The notes: generated from the letters alone by a model not told the origin. Shown: positions 9,691-21,430, numbered from the stretch's first letter. The stretch: 64,000 nt of DNA from Isoetes taiwanensis (GCA_021234155.1 JAJEKV010000038.1:11175190-11239189); one strand, 5' to 3'. Numbers and translations are program-made.

Positions 9691-12600
9691 GATACGAGTA
9701 CTTGTATGGTCGCCACACATAATATTGAAAGTAATGGTGCCCAGCGTTGCTAGGTTATAAGGCAACTATTGGGTTCAACGTTCTAGGATTCATGCCGCAT
9801 TAATGGTGTGCAATTTGGGCTCCAATTTTTGTATAGTGCTTTACATCATAGAGGTCTTGATGCAATTTCAACACTATTGGTGCATCTACAATTGTCTTGC
9901 CTTTATGTTGTGCTAAGAAGGCTTCCTGCACCTGTTCCAAATCATTCCAGGTAGCAGGGAAGCGACCAAGTTCCAGACTTTGACCTCATATAGAAGAATG
10001 GGATCATCAAGAGTCTGTATAAGTGGACTGATGATTTTCAACCAGATCACAGCCAGATAGAAGTGTCGCAGTACGTGATAGAGGGAAATTCTCTTCTAAA
10101 ATGCTTGTAGATGTGCCATTTCCACATTTTGCCCTCAATAAGTGAAGAAGGGAGGCCTTGGCTGATGGAAGGATGAGATGAGCACCACCTTAGTCTTGGC
10201 CAGATTGGTTGCATGTATGTGGCCTCGCAGAATATGTCTAGGGCATCTAGCTGGTCCTGCATGTTCTGCGGAGTGTAAGCACAGTTCCACTATATATGGA
10301 CCTGGTATACATTTAGATCACAGTTTCATTATATATAGACCTGGTATAAGTTCCATTTAGATCCTAAATTATCATGATAACTGGAATATATAGTGAACTA
10401 TGTAGAATAAATTCGAATAGAATAACTTTGAACTAGTAAAGATGTGCATAGATTTCTTGATTTTGAAATCTTGATTTTTGACTTTTAGGAATTACAAATA
10501 ACATTACATAAATGAAGCTTTGCAAGGGGCAGCTGCGCATCAAATTGGGTGGTCGCTAATTTGAGGAGCATTTCTAGGAAAGTAGATTCTCATACTAAGG
10601 CTTTAGGTTCACACATCAAGCTATACCTTGCTTGATTGCACTTTCTCATCCTCTGGAGCACTTTGCTAGGCAGTTCCATTATAGACTTCTTTCACTATGT
10701 CCTTTTTTTGCTTGAAACCCTTGAGAGCCTGGTGAGACATTTGTCTCCTCCACTTTGTTATGAGCCTTCATCTTTTCCTTTTCTTGGTCCACATCCTGGT
10801 TACAACATCTTGGGTGGATACCAAAATCGACCCCGCCATTGTGTTGATGAACTCTTTCTTCTTCTAAACATCTCAAACTCTGTTGACTCAATGGTTGTTG
10901 CACCTTTGAATTGCTCCTTCATCAAGCTTTATTTCCCCGTAGCATGGATTGCAAATAAGCCAAGGCCTGTCCAAGGGATGTTCCTGTGTAGGCAATAGAT
11001 CTTGAACCATTGGAGCTATTGGTTTTCATGCTTGCTATTTTTTCTGTGCTCTCCAAGTGTTTGACTTCTTCTCATCGAGCATAATCTCCAGTTGATCAAA
11101 TATCAAAGGGAGCTTGTAATGCAATCGCTCATCTGTTTCAAATGACAAAGTCCTCTACCTCTTGCAAAGTGTCGCCCTTGCAATATCTCCACCAGAGAAT
11201 TCAACACGTTACAACCTTCCATCACGAGCTTCGATGTTATGTACGTGAAAGTGTTGGACTCAAGTTGATTTGACACAAGGGCCCCACTGCCATAGCCACC
11301 ATCTTTTTGCGCCATGGATGATGTGAACATAAATTTTAGTAGCTAAGTTAGAAAAATTGGTAAATTTTAGCCTTTTAGACAGAAATCTTGGTTAAAGTAA
11401 CGTGGAGGAACCATTTTTCAAAACAAAAAAGAAACTAGACAAATACTTTCCTCAATTGTTTGGGCATCATTCTGAAATACGATGAGAATGATGTAAGAAG
11501 TTTATCCAAATACAAGAAATTAAAAATTTCAAAATTTACAAATTTTACCCAAGCCTTAGAAAGCTTTAGGCCTAGGATTAACCTAGATTAGACAAACTGC
11601 TTTTACCCATTTAAGAGACACGGCCACCATAAAGTATACTCTGCTTGGAGACATAACCTAGAGTAAGAAAAAATTGGTCGACTAATATTTGGATCTTTAT
11701 TGTTCTAAGAAAAGCCAAATGTTCAAAAGTACGATAAGAAAAATGTGAAATGTTTAGCCCAGGCCTTAAAAAGTTTTAGGTCTGGGATTAGCCTAGATTA
11801 ACTCTTAAAGTTTACTCTAGACGGTATAACCAATAGTCTGCAGAAGATAAAAAGTTTAGAAATCAATGATAATCAAATGTAAACAAATAGGGTGAAAGCC
11901 CAATTTAAGGAGAGACATACTTGTTGAGCAGTCTATGTCCGACGGTGTTCTTTTCCTTTTCTTCTGCATTTCGAAAACGAGGAAAAGTATTTGCATGTTC
12001 TTTAGGATGATTGGATGTGTGAAGCGTATGTCCCTTTTATTCAGACATTATCATCCACTTGGTCTCATGCCAAGTAGATTAGCAACAAAATTGTTGGAAG
12101 CTCCATCCCTCTAGATGTGGAATTGTTCTTTGTGTTCTTGGTATGCCCCAACCCAAGCACACTACCACCATCAATTGTCTTCACTACATAGAGGCAATCA
12201 TTTAGACAATCTGTGAAGATTAATATGGTTATCGAATATAGTTGTTGGTCAATCAACATTGGTCAACTGGCCAAAAACTTTCGATAATCTTCCATGTTCT
12301 ACTTGTTTATGTTTCCGAAGTCACCATCAACCAATCATACACAGGTATTAACAACGTCAACATACATGCTTCGAGGGTTGATCTGATAGCTCTTGAAAGC
12401 TTTTTGACGCTCTTCAGCACCTTTGCAACAAGACCTTGTGGAAGAGCGACCTTATCACTGTCCTTATGGATTTCTATCCACTCACCTGTGTTGTTCATGA
12501 ACATTAGCATTAGATTCTCAGTAAATATAAGGTAAGTTTATCTAGCCTCCATCATATTTAGGAAGCCCATCTTCTTAACATCTTTTAAATACTTGAGTAG

Positions 12601-13432
12601 TGCATGCTCAACATTTTCTATCTTCTTCAACTCCTGCCCTCTAGCTTTCAAGAGTTCATATCTTGTGTATAATGGTACCCTTTACAAATGTGGTACCTGC
12701 TAACACCTCCCTTAGCATATCTTGCAAATACATAGGGCACAGTAATTTTAACGGATATAAGTTTTTGATGAAACGCCCTAGATGATCTTTGACCTCATAG
12801 AGGGTATCATCATTCCTGTTGTTGTCTTTTCTTTTTTTTGATCCGATTATGGACCCTTTAAGCTCAATTTCATGATATCAGCCTAATCTGAAGTTCTCCC
12901 TCAGAAGTACTAATCTCTAGCAAGCTTTACCTTAGGCATGTTGCTAAGAAAAAGCTTGGGCACAGTAGTACTAGCTAGAGGTCTACTCTCTGGAGGCATT
13001 CTTTTGTTTTTAGCAACTGCAACATTTTCAAATTTTTGAGTGTTTGTATTTTCTTCCTTCTGTCTTTTACGAGTCCCTATATCATGCTTTCAACTATTTT
13101 GTATCGTATATATGAGGGTTGGTATTACTATGGTATTTATTGTACAAGGCCTTGGACTTGTATGCTTGTGTTCTAGGTACCATTGTCAAATGCCCATGAA
13201 CCCATCAACTATATTCTATGTCACTGTAATTCCGACTCTCTTCAAACACTCATAAGTCACAACTTTCGAATATGAAGATTCTCCTATATTGGATACCATA
13301 TTTTGTGGCTCATAGCAATCAAATGCAAGTTTGTACTCAGCAAAGAATTTGTCATAGACATCTTCTCCGAAAGCTACCAAATGGTCATCCTTTCGAGGCA
13401 GGGGTTTTTTAATCCTAGTAGTAATGATTGTA
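9691..13432. other. Decayed intergenic DNA with weak minus-strand ORFs
   Basis: No gene can be supported. Minus-strand pieces such as WNDLEQVQEAFLAQHKGK (about 9890-9950), an 83-residue open stretch at 11330-11103 and the one at 13455-13216 look like eroded coding sequence but match no family I recognise. 10274-10360 holds a 40-bp imperfect tandem repeat around TATATATGGACCTGGTAT. Confidence 0.4.
11540..11830. repeat. Diverged direct repeat pair
   Basis: The stretch with CCTTAGAAAGCTTTAGGCCT and GATTAACCTAGATTA near 11553-11590 returns near 11765-11805 as CCTTAAAAAGTTTTAGGTCT and GATTAGCCTAGATTA. Both copies are followed by AAGTATACTCT/AAGTTTACTCT. These are two old copies of one unknown repeat, about 210 bp apart. 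Confidence 0.6.
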
Positions 13433-13512
13433 CTAGCCCATTGTATGGGTCCCATGACCTATTGGTCTCCGTGGACGTTAAAAAAACTATTCTATTCTAT
13501 TCTATTCTGTTC
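13433..13512 (+). repeat. LINE-type 3' tail with (TTCTA)n
   Basis: GGTCTCCGTGGACGTTAAAA is followed by a short (CTATT)n run. The same GTGGACGTTAAAA signature ends the LINE fragment at 17270-17320 (with a TTCC tail) and a variant precedes a long TTCTA array at 29784. This is therefore a 3'-end remnant of that non-LTR family, or of a SINE sharing its tail. Confidence 0.6.
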
Positions 13513-13841
13513 ATTGACTTCCATGTATATCAAAATTCCCATACTCTAGGACAAGATATAGGCACGTCTTTAGGATGGTTCGCATTGTGGTTTTAATGCA
13601 CCAAATGAAACCAACTCCGATGGTATGCATCTCCTCTGGCATAACCTCGATTTCATTGAGTACTAACATTCTTGCTTACTATGTAGCCGCATTATTTCAG
13701 TCCTATTTTGTGTAGTGTAATACAACATTCTTCTTATCTGAGTACAAGATAAATAATATCATGGCATGTTTAAGACCATTTGTCTTGTCTTCCATGATAT
13801 CTAAATGGGACATATTTCTTTCATCATGATTATATTTTACA

Positions 13842-14095
13842 AACTGTGTTATACTGTATACCAAAACTTGTACTGAGATACCCCACAAACGAGGATCTCT
13901 ATGTACGGCTTAGATCGAGGAATAAAGGGCATATATGCTTATCCAACAGCTCTCGATGCCCGGAGTCACCCCCCGTGTGAATATGCACCCAAACCAAAGG
14001 GGGTTTCAGGGGGATTTAATTAAAGTTGTAAGAAGTAATGGTTTGTGTTGTGGAAAAAAAAAAATTGGCCCCTTCGAGGCCTTAAAAAGGTATTG
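13842..14095. mobile_element. Partial copy of the palindromic foldback element
   Basis: Sequence from ACAAACTGTGTTATACTGTA through ACCCCACAAACGAGGAT, TCACCCCCCGTGTGAATATG, CCAAAGGGGGTTTCAGGGGG and GGCCCCTTCGAGGCC matches the spacer and right arm of the complete element at 51088-51762 and the truncated one at 56755-57144. The matching left arm is absent here. Confidence 0.8.
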
Positions 14096-14302
14096 TACAT
14101 ATCGTAAAGAGAAATATCTAGTGTGAAAAAAGAGAAAAAAAAAGTCTAGAATAATAACACTCCCATGAACATAATAAGGCAGACAAATTACAGGTGTTTA
14201 CATGATGGACCCAAAACATTGCATAGAATTGAGCACTAACATATACTAACTAAGTACATTAGCCATCATGCCGTAATAAAAAAAAAAATTTACAATAAGC
14301 AA

Positions 14303-14768
14303 ATAAAGGTTATACTTTATCCTCAATTGTTTTGGGGATGTGTGGCTATGTTGCACACTAATTTTGTGCATGTTTATGTTCAAGTGTTAGAGCTTTTTGC
14401 TCGTGTCCTTGACCGTCTTTCTTTTAATGATCATACTGCGGAACATGTTCTATTGTCTAACATGCCCAGGATGAATTTTGAAAATGGCCAAAATGACAGG
14501 GAGGTGGGTCGACTAGACTTACAAAGAAATGAATTGACCAGCAAAGGCACGACAGATGCAGATAAAGCTCCTGCTTTTGAAGGTGTGCAGCATTTAGTTC
14601 TGAAGGGCCTCATGTCAACAGTTAGCCATACTGCTGCCATTGAAGTTCTGTCACGTATTACATTACATTCATGTGATACTATATTCGGTGACTCTGATAC
14701 AAGGCTTCTTATGCATATTGTTGGCTTGCTTCCTTGGTTGTCGTTGCAGCTGAAAGGATATAATGTTG
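14303..14768 (+). pseudogene. Furry / MOR2-PAG1-like cell morphogenesis protein, single exon fragment
   Basis: The open frame reads VILYPQLFWGCVAMLHT, FVHVYVQVLELFARVLDRLS, AEHVLLSNMPR, FEGVQHLVLKGLMSTVSH, IEVLSRITLHSCDTIFGD and TRLLMHIVGLLPWL. This is a close match, from memory of the family, to the central region of plant Furry-like HEAT/ARM giant proteins (cell morphogenesis protein, MOR2-PAG1 mid region), which act with NDR kinases in polar growth. A full gene encodes over 2,000 residues; only about 155 are here. A plausible donor GTAAGG follows at 14769. No flanking Furry exon is seen, so this is an isolated exon-sized piece, probably captured or left behind. Confidence 0.75.
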
Positions 14769-16080
14769 TAAGGACATGAAAACCCAGGCTATATCCAGCA
14801 ATACATTTCTCATCTTATGTTGGGCTGAAAAGCAGGCCTCCACAGTCTACTCCACCCTAAATTTGACATCGCAGAATCTCCCCTAATAAGTTGATAAGTG
14901 GAAATGGGCAGTTTCATCAGGCCTACTCACAATATAGCAGCAACAATAATGCTCCTTCTGCCCCCATTTCTTCTTGTTCTGCACCCCCTGCTGCGAAAAC
15001 TCCGGCATCCAAAGCTGCTTCTATGCCAAATGGTTCCAACCGCATTGCAACTCCTTTGCCAGCCCATGCCAGCAGAGCTAATTTCAATACCGTCCCTGTT
15101 TTCGAGTCTGGAAATGGTGGGAAGAGCTTGCTTGAATTAAAGGTTGGTATTGCTGACGAAGAGGTGATTCCTATGGAAGGAGCAATGACGATCTAGATCA
15201 ACACAAAGATGTGCCTAACCTTGGTGCTGGAGTTACTCAAGGTAATGGATCTGCGAATGCTTCAAATGCAGCTTCCTTTCAAAATTGGGGACAATCCTGC
15301 TAAGGGGAACCCAGATTTGGGTATGTCATCCCCAGGATTGGACTCTACTGGAAGAAAAAATGCAAGTGTCTCTGGAGTGGAGAAACCTGTTCTTCCCAGT
15401 TTAGTGTATAACGGTGGAGGTGTCTCTTCGAATCCGGGTCAAGAAATGCAAGGCAGAGAACCCACCTCAGACACTTAATGGCAGGCTGGAATGGGAAAAA
15501 GAAAAACCGCTGCACTGCCGGATTTGCGAGGCAAGGAAAGAAGGCTTCAAGCAATTGAGGCGTGGAATCCCAGCACAGAAGAAATAGTTCCGCTCGATTT
15601 TGGAGACGTCATTGAGCCAATGCGAATGAACCCTTTGCAGTTGAATGATCGTTTAGAGTTTGGGCTGGAAGACATCATTGAGGACAGTGAGAGAATTCAC
15701 CGAAGCTTTTATAATTTCCACGACCTGCTATACCAAAAAATTAAGAACCCCAAAGAATAAGACAGAAATCCTAAATACAGACCTCTTGCTTCTCAACTTG
15801 AGCTCCATGCTGCTAACTTTGGACAAATCACACACATTCAGAGATTGAAGCAGCTCTATGCCTTTCATAGCAGAAGAAGGAGTTTTGCAGAGGTCATCAG
15901 AAATAATAAACCTGCAGCATTCTTTTACGTACCCATCTTGAGGAGGCGTTTATGGAGTCTGGTATTTCGCTTGGCCCCTGTCTCCCCATCTCCCTCTCTT
16001 CTTCACTTTCCATGGATCTCCGTATCCCGCAGCCAAGTTCAGAAAGCGGATTTGAAGCTCGTACCGTAGAAATTAAGACC
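14769..16080 (+). pseudogene. Unrecognised plant gene fragments
   Basis: Several open stretches follow the Furry exon in different frames: an Ala/Ser/Pro-rich part (about 14897-15195), a stretch at 15209-15478, and 15491-15760 with LDFGDVIEPMRMNPLQLNDR and RSFYNFHDLLYQKIKNP, then LKQLYAFHSRRRSFAEVIR near 15845-15900. Codon use and conserved-looking acidic/hydrophobic patterning suggest former exons, with frame breaks between them. I do not recognise the protein. They end about 110 bp before a dispersed repeat at 16185. Confidence 0.4.
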
Positions 16081-16184
16081 TCATAATCCACACAACCCTA
16101 AAAAAAAACCCTAAAAAATGGGTGGATATTCACACCCACCACAAAATAAGCCTCCACCACAGGATTTGCCCCTTTTTCTAAAAT

Positions 16185-16319
16185 CAACGGCTAACAAAAG
16201 GGTGCACTCTAGAAATACTATTTAGTACACCTAAATAAATACGGCCACCAAATCATATGAAAACCTTAGAGAAAACAGTACAAAAACAGAAAAAAAACCC
16301 CTGTTATAATGCTAGATAT
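16185..16319 (-). repeat. Dispersed repeat with conserved terminus, copy a
   Basis: Contains GGGTGCACTCTAGAAATACT, ATTTAGTACACCT, AAATCATATGAAAA and ends CCCCTGTTATAATGCTAGAT. The same order in the same or opposite orientation occurs at 23187-23306, 49327-49465 and 54234-54355. The LINE fragment starts directly after its end. Confidence 0.85.
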
Positions 16320-17320
16320 GGAACAAATGTTTTAACCCAACCATATACCAGACTTGTATTACAGAGGACAAAGGATGGAAGTTGTAAGGACCTTTAAGTA
16401 TCTGGGAATCGACTTCTCTGCTAACATGCTATGGGATGACTGTGTATAAAGAAGGGTCAGCACGGGATGGAAAGCCCTGTATGCAATGCAGAATAGCTGT
16501 CACAGAATAGATCTCTGCGATTGGGCACGCAAAGCACACTTGTTCCGAGCACTCGTGGAACTAGTACTGATGTATGGGGTAGAGGTCTGGGGGCCAGCGA
16601 TTAGCAAGGGTACTTGGGATAAGCTAGAGAGGGTGCAGAAGGCTTTCCCCGACATACTGACCAAAGGCGTCAAGGACACGGTGGCTTATCCAATTTTGTC
16701 AGATAAGATCGGCTTTTGGCCCCGCAAAGATCTCGCTATGCACGTGCACCTTGCGTATTTCCATAAGGTTGACGAAATGGATGCACAACGCTATAGCTGC
16801 AATAAGGACAGGGTCCCACCATCTCAGAATTGAGACAGGCCGTTGGGGTACGGATGGAGGGCAGGGAATCCCAAAGATGAGAGATTATGCAGTCTTTGTC
16901 ACATGCAGATAGTAGAAGATGAACACCATGTTCTCTGTGAATGCCCAAAGATATGCACACATCCGAAGCAAGCTCATGCCGATCTCAGATGCTCGAGATA
17001 GCAATCCACCAACCGGCCGGGCTTTCGCCAATGGTGGCACGCCTCTTGCGCCCTACATTCTCGCAAGTCTCCACCGGCCGAGGGAGTCCCCTCATAGCAG
17101 TGGAATTTGAGCGTCCAAATAGGGCCTCTCAATGCCTACTACAAGGGTTTTTCCTCCCACACGGGGGGTTTTTTCATCCCAGTGGTAGAGACACATTGTA
17201 CAGGGTTTCTATGGTTTTATTTTGTGTTTGGAAACTTTCCGCTACATTGTAAAACCATCTCATAGGCCAGTTGGTCTTTGTGGACGTTAAAATATACTTC
17301 CTTCCTTCCTTCCTTCTAAG
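16320..17320 (+). mobile_element. 5'-truncated LINE, end of RT-bearing ORF plus 3' tail
   Basis: From 16374 the frame reads VVRTFKYLGIDFSANMLW, then (after a stop) RRVSTGWKALYAMQNSC, FRALVELVLMYGVEVWGPA and WDKLERVQKAF. This is the thumb and post-RT region of plant non-LTR retrotransposon pol. About 16890-16950 encodes CSLCHMQIVEDEHHVLCECP, the CCHC knuckle near the pol C-terminus. The 3' part ends CTTTGTGGACGTTAAAATAT followed by (CTTC)n. It begins abruptly next to a dispersed-repeat terminus, as expected for 5' truncation. Stops make it dead. Confidence 0.85.
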
Positions 17321-18447
17321 TCTAGAGTGGCAAATTTGCATTTTCTTAATAAATACTCACAATTCCTTGTTATGCAAAGAATCTATCCAAAACAATTTTG
17401 GTTTCACTAGTTAGGTTGCATTATTTCTTGAAGGACAAGTGCAAGTAAAAAATTGTATTTTTGCTTAATGGTAATTAAGTTGCATTTCTTGGAAGCATTT
17501 GTGTCCTGTTTTGTGTGCTCTAATACATCAATCCTCTTTCGTCTTGTCCTCCATGATCTCTAAATGGGGCACTTTTATAATTCTTTTATTAGAATTATGA
17601 CGTGCTACTCTATCTAATGCCACCCAATAACATCACATCTTTTTCAAACCCTTTTGATACATAATGCAAGCAAAACATGTGATGAATAAAAAAATGCATA
17701 AGAATCTTAAATTTTGCATCTATGAGGTTTTTATTCCCTAGGCAGCCATGTTTAAAAACTTTCAACTAATGGCGACTACTAGTTTTTGTTGCTTACCATT
17801 TTAAATTTTGCATGTGCATATAAGTGTGCCACAAGACTTAGTGCACTTTAAGCAAAGTATTTTTGCTTTAAAATAAGCTTCTTTCTTCAAGCACTCAACC
17901 CATACATTTGATACCTTTTATAAACTAAGCAATACTGAAAAAGCATGATGGTATGCTTGGATGCCCTCTATTTGGTCCTGCATTAGGGAACGGAAGTTGC
18001 GGCCCCATTCTCCCATAGCAGAAGGTGCCCCATGACCTAGTGGTAGCCAGGAGCTGGTCTACTATTATGGCAGAATGGAACTTGCGTTTCCTACAACAAA
18101 GAAGTTGGGATGCCGATTTAAATCAGATTTTTTTTTACTTGAACGTCATATACCCATGATGCCATCGATCCTTGAGCTTGTATCAACAGTTATATATTGA
18201 ATAAAAGATTCTTCAAAAACCTATGGTATTATACCACCTTTCAAATGTCATGTGGTCTATGCATATCAAACTTTGATTGAGAGCTCTACATTCAATAGCA
18301 CCTTTAACAAATTGAGTCAATAGCACTTTGAAATGCACAGCTTATGTTTTCACATGTGCTATGTGTTTTTGATGCCTGATGACGAAAATCAATAAACTAA
18401 TGATGCTTTATCCTGCAAAAACAACCAATAACTTATCCACCAATAAC
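17321..18447. other. AT-rich intergenic DNA, no gene
   Basis: No coding sequence is recognised. Near 18030 GACCTAGTGGTAGCCAGGAG resembles an A-box-like SINE head but no B box follows, so it is not called. Confidence 0.4.
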
Positions 18448-18641
18448 TTATCCTCTTCCATATTCTTTTGGAGATGAATACTTTGTTGCTACATGGCCCT
18501 TGCCTCCACAATTAAAGCAAGCATAATCATTATTATTGACCTTTGGGCAGTCACTTTTAGAGAGGTGAGCCTCATGGCAGTAAAAGCAATTCCCATTGCT
18601 TTTCTTACCACACCTCAGTGGATTATTCCTCTGCCTTTGTT

Positions 18642-18676
<35 letters not shown>

Positions 18677-18693
18677 TCATATTCAGTTCTCAA
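18448..18693 (-). pseudogene. Retroelement gag zinc-knuckle fragment
   Basis: The minus strand reads NCFYCHEAHLSKSDCP, an imperfect knuckle, then ACFNCGGKGHVATKY, a CX2CX4HX4 knuckle whose last cysteine is changed to tyrosine. An arginine run encoded by a (CGT)n array precedes them. Tandem nucleocapsid knuckles of this kind belong to retrotransposon gag. No adjoining protease or RT is seen, so it is an isolated remnant. Confidence 0.6.
18639..18677. repeat. (CGT)n microsatellite
   Basis: About twelve perfect copies of GTC/CGT lie within the gag knuckle remnant and encode the polyarginine run on the minus strand. Confidence 0.95.
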
Positions 18694-19410
18694 CTCTTGT
18701 TTTACTCATATTTCTTATAAATAAATCTAACTGGTTATTTTCTACAATTGCTCTAGCTATTTGAAGTACTTGGGTACAAATTCTTTACTGGTGGTCAAAA
18801 AAGCACTGTCCAGACAAGTGCTTGAACTACTAGAAATCTCACATCCAATGTGAATTTGACATGCATGTTGTGTTTGGTGAGTATTACAAATAATAAGCGT
18901 GTCTTTTAAAAGCAGGATTTAATAATTAATTGGAGAGAATAACCGAATTTTGAGAATTTCAAGCACAACTAATTTGCTCAAGCACAAATACTTTCACCTA
19001 CTTCTTAAGTCCAAGATACATGAGGTCGCATGATACATATATCTATACAAATTATGCATTATACTTGTATGTGTACATTATACTTGTGCATGCTCAATAA
19101 TGGCACTACAATGTACACCAATAATTCACATCAACAATTTTACTTGACTATAAGAGCAGCTTCATTCTGTAGTAGAGGTCATTCATCTCCCATGGCCTAT
19201 TTGCCTACTCGTCTGGAGCACATCGAAACCATCAAGTGCTCCATGAGCTACAATGATCTTGTTGGTTGCGTAAGAAAGGGTATTCATCTTGATCCCTATC
19301 TGCAATCCAAAGCTAATGGTGCTGAGATTCATTGCCTCGGGCTAACTCGTGTTGTGATCCACCTTATCTGGATTCTTGAGCGTGAGATCTATGAGCTGAA
19401 TGCCATCACG
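18694..19410. other. No confident gene; open frame on plus strand at 19150-19434
   Basis: A plus-strand frame reads MAYLPTRLEHIETIKCSMSY and then VRKGIHLDPYLQSKANGAE, running convergently into the DUF7869-like ORF and overlapping its end by a few bases. It has no motif I recognise. It could be a decayed accessory ORF of the same element or chance. Confidence 0.3.
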
Positions 19411-20997
19411 TCAGCAGATGTTGATGATGAGTGAATCGATGATGATTTGTGCACCACACTTATTAAATATGTAAGGATGTATAAGCATACCTGATGTATG
19501 GAACCTGAGCAACTTGCTTAATTGTCCTCGTCGCCTTGGTGCCTTGGTGCTACATTCTGGAAAGAGTTGCATTAACTCTAGAATAGTAAGTGCATCTGAC
19601 CTGCGCATTAAAGTGGAGTAGTTACCAAAGAGCGCATCAATATCATCATGGGTATGTCCAACCATCATAAAACCTAGCTGTATTTGTTCAAAGACACCCA
19701 ACCAAACAAGATAGGAAAGATAAGAGAATAGATATCTATTCTTGTTCTGGCCTGAGCAGTTGTCTAACTGCAAGTATAGCCTTCTGGGTAGCTTCTTAAG
19801 TTGAGCATTTTGGCGTGGGGTTGCTAGAAAGTCCTGGCCAGTGCTGTTAAGTTTTTTGGTTCTCAACGCCATGCTATTAAGAAGTGTTGATCCCCAAATA
19901 CACTCAGGGCGACCTTCTTCTCTCAAATGGCTCCAGTTGTCTTCAGAAGTATCCTCCAAAGTTTTGATAGTATGATTCAAAGAACCAACATGAAAATTCG
20001 AATCATCCTTCCAAAGCTCAATTGAGAAATGACCTAATGCACCTGCGCCATGCCCATGCATCAGTGCACCAATCACGCTAACTTTTAACCGTTCACCCCT
20101 CCACACTGATTTTGCTAGCTTCTCCAACCTTGGTATCATTGTCTTGTTTTGGTCCATTTTATTATATATGATAGTCAGGGCCTGTTCAGGGGAACGGTGT
20201 GACAATGCTCTCCAAGACCAATAAAGACTTCTGCATGAGATCTGGGCTATCATGTGGGACTTCCTCTCCATTTGCAATTCCCTTCTCTCCATCGGATCTC
20301 TTGTCTTTGCCATTTTCTCTTTTATGACAATGCATGTATTACATTTTGAAAACGCAATTCTTTTGGCTATCGCTACTTCTGAATGGTGTTCCTTCCATCC
20401 GCTCAAGAAAGAGGACGGAGAAACATGCTTTCCAGTCAAGTCTATCACACTAGCATCAACCTCTAAATGTATGTCCTTCTTGGTCAAGACAGAAGGTAGC
20501 CTTTTGACATTCTCCCTCACACCATCGACTGTGATTTTGGATCTATGAGGCATAGTTTCTGCAGTCTCGTCTATGTACATAGATAGCACAACATTACCTG
20601 CGAGTGTATGAGATCTTATTTTCTTAGACCCCGTATTCCCATGCTCAGCTACGCTGTGACCACCCAAGAAAAAATTTCTCCACTCGTAGAAAGTAGACAT
20701 TGGTATGCCGTAGGCCCTATGCCAAGCCAAGCAATTTTCTTTATTATTTAATATGACTTTCTTAACTTGCCCATTAACTGAACAAACATCTAGCATATTG
20801 TAAGAATATGTAGTCCTGTCAGCTGCTTTCATATTCCAATAGAATTTTCTCATTTGTATAATCTCGCTGGAAGAAAAGCTAGCACAACACCTCCACAAGC
20901 AACACAATAAAGACTTAAAGTCTAAGACAGCACTCGCAGTGTTTTTCCTTTCGAATTTAGTTGGGAGGGGAGATGATCGCGGAGTTCGATTTACCAT
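19411..20997 (-). CDS. DUF7869-like putative transposase, 528 aa, intact frame
   Basis: One uninterrupted frame of 528 codons, the longest in the window. The N-terminus has a cysteine cluster (C32, C33, C37, C38) followed by a helical region typical of this family's zinc-binding head, and a CNTC pair at 219-222. The C-terminal half carries acidic motifs in order: NKMDQNKT near residue 280, QLDNCSGQNKNRYLF at 410-424, and VGHTHDDIDALFG at 446-458. Spaced aspartates in strand-like contexts (D282, D412, D451/D454) suggest an RNase H-fold nuclease, as expected for a transposase. I base the family on the DNC.GQNKNR...GHTH.DID pattern; biochemical function is not established to my knowledge. No TIRs or introns were found, and upstream exons cannot be excluded. 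Confidence 0.75.
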   Translation of the reverse strand: MVNRTPRSSPLPTKFERKNTASAVLDFKSLLCCLWRCCASFSSSEIIQMRKFYWNMKAADRTTYSYNMLDVCSVNGQVKKVILNNKENCLAWHRAYGIPMSTFYEWRNFFLGGHSVAEHGNTGSKKIRSHTLAGNVVLSMYIDETAETMPHRSKITVDGVRENVKRLPSVLTKKDIHLEVDASVIDLTGKHVSPSSFLSGWKEHHSEVAIAKRIAFSKCNTCIVIKEKMAKTRDPMERRELQMERKSHMIAQISCRSLYWSWRALSHRSPEQALTIIYNKMDQNKTMIPRLEKLAKSVWRGERLKVSVIGALMHGHGAGALGHFSIELWKDDSNFHVGSLNHTIKTLEDTSEDNWSHLREEGRPECIWGSTLLNSMALRTKKLNSTGQDFLATPRQNAQLKKLPRRLYLQLDNCSGQNKNRYLFSYLSYLVWLGVFEQIQLGFMMVGHTHDDIDALFGNYSTLMRRSDALTILELMQLFPECSTKAPRRRGQLSKLLRFHTSGMLIHPYIFNKCGAQIIIDSLIINIC

Positions 20998-21411
20998 ATT
21001 GTATGGCCTCTTTTATGGGCCTAAATATTAATTACTATAAAGCACAAAAACATCAAGACAAACAAATTGTTCCCATTGCCACTAGTCCAAGAGAATCAAC
21101 TGTCAAAATAAATACCCCCTTCTATTGTAAAGGGCACATTGTCATGCATATGCTAGTGCATATGGTAACATGTGCTGGTATCAATGCAAGCCTGTTTTGC
21201 CATGGCAAGCATTCATAAAGCATATGGCATATGTAAAACAAATTTAATTCCACAAAGAGGGAGCATCAATACAAAAGAAATGGCAATCATAACGGCATTG
21301 GCATCCACAAATAAGAATATTCATAGGATCAAAAACAAGATATGATTTATAATCATCCCCGAGCTACCAAGATTGCAAATTCTTCTTTGGAAAAACCACA
21401 TTATGGTATTA
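20998..21411. other. Region upstream of the DUF7869-like ORF
   Basis: AT-rich and without a gene. It would hold the promoter or 5' end of the element if the ORF is expressed, but no TATA box or terminal repeat is clear. Confidence 0.35.
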
Positions 21412-21430
21412 TCCCTGTTATAATGCTACA
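21412..21430. repeat. Dispersed-repeat terminal motif, solo copy
   Basis: TCCCTGTTATAATGCTACAT matches the conserved end of the dispersed repeat family (16300, 23284, 49327, 54234). Only the last 20 or so bases are recognisable. It lies at the edge of the PPR pseudogene. Confidence 0.6.

Noticed and set aside
10047-13455. Minus-strand hypothetical genes of 60-100 codons
   Set aside because: The frames are short, interrupted and without motifs; they are more likely eroded element sequence.
18020-18130. Second SINE head (CCTAGTGGTAGCCAGG)
   Set aside because: A possible A box is present, but no B box follows at 30-60 bp.
20252-20548. 98-codon plus-strand ORF
   Set aside because: It lies antisense to the DUF7869-like ORF, which has clear family motifs.
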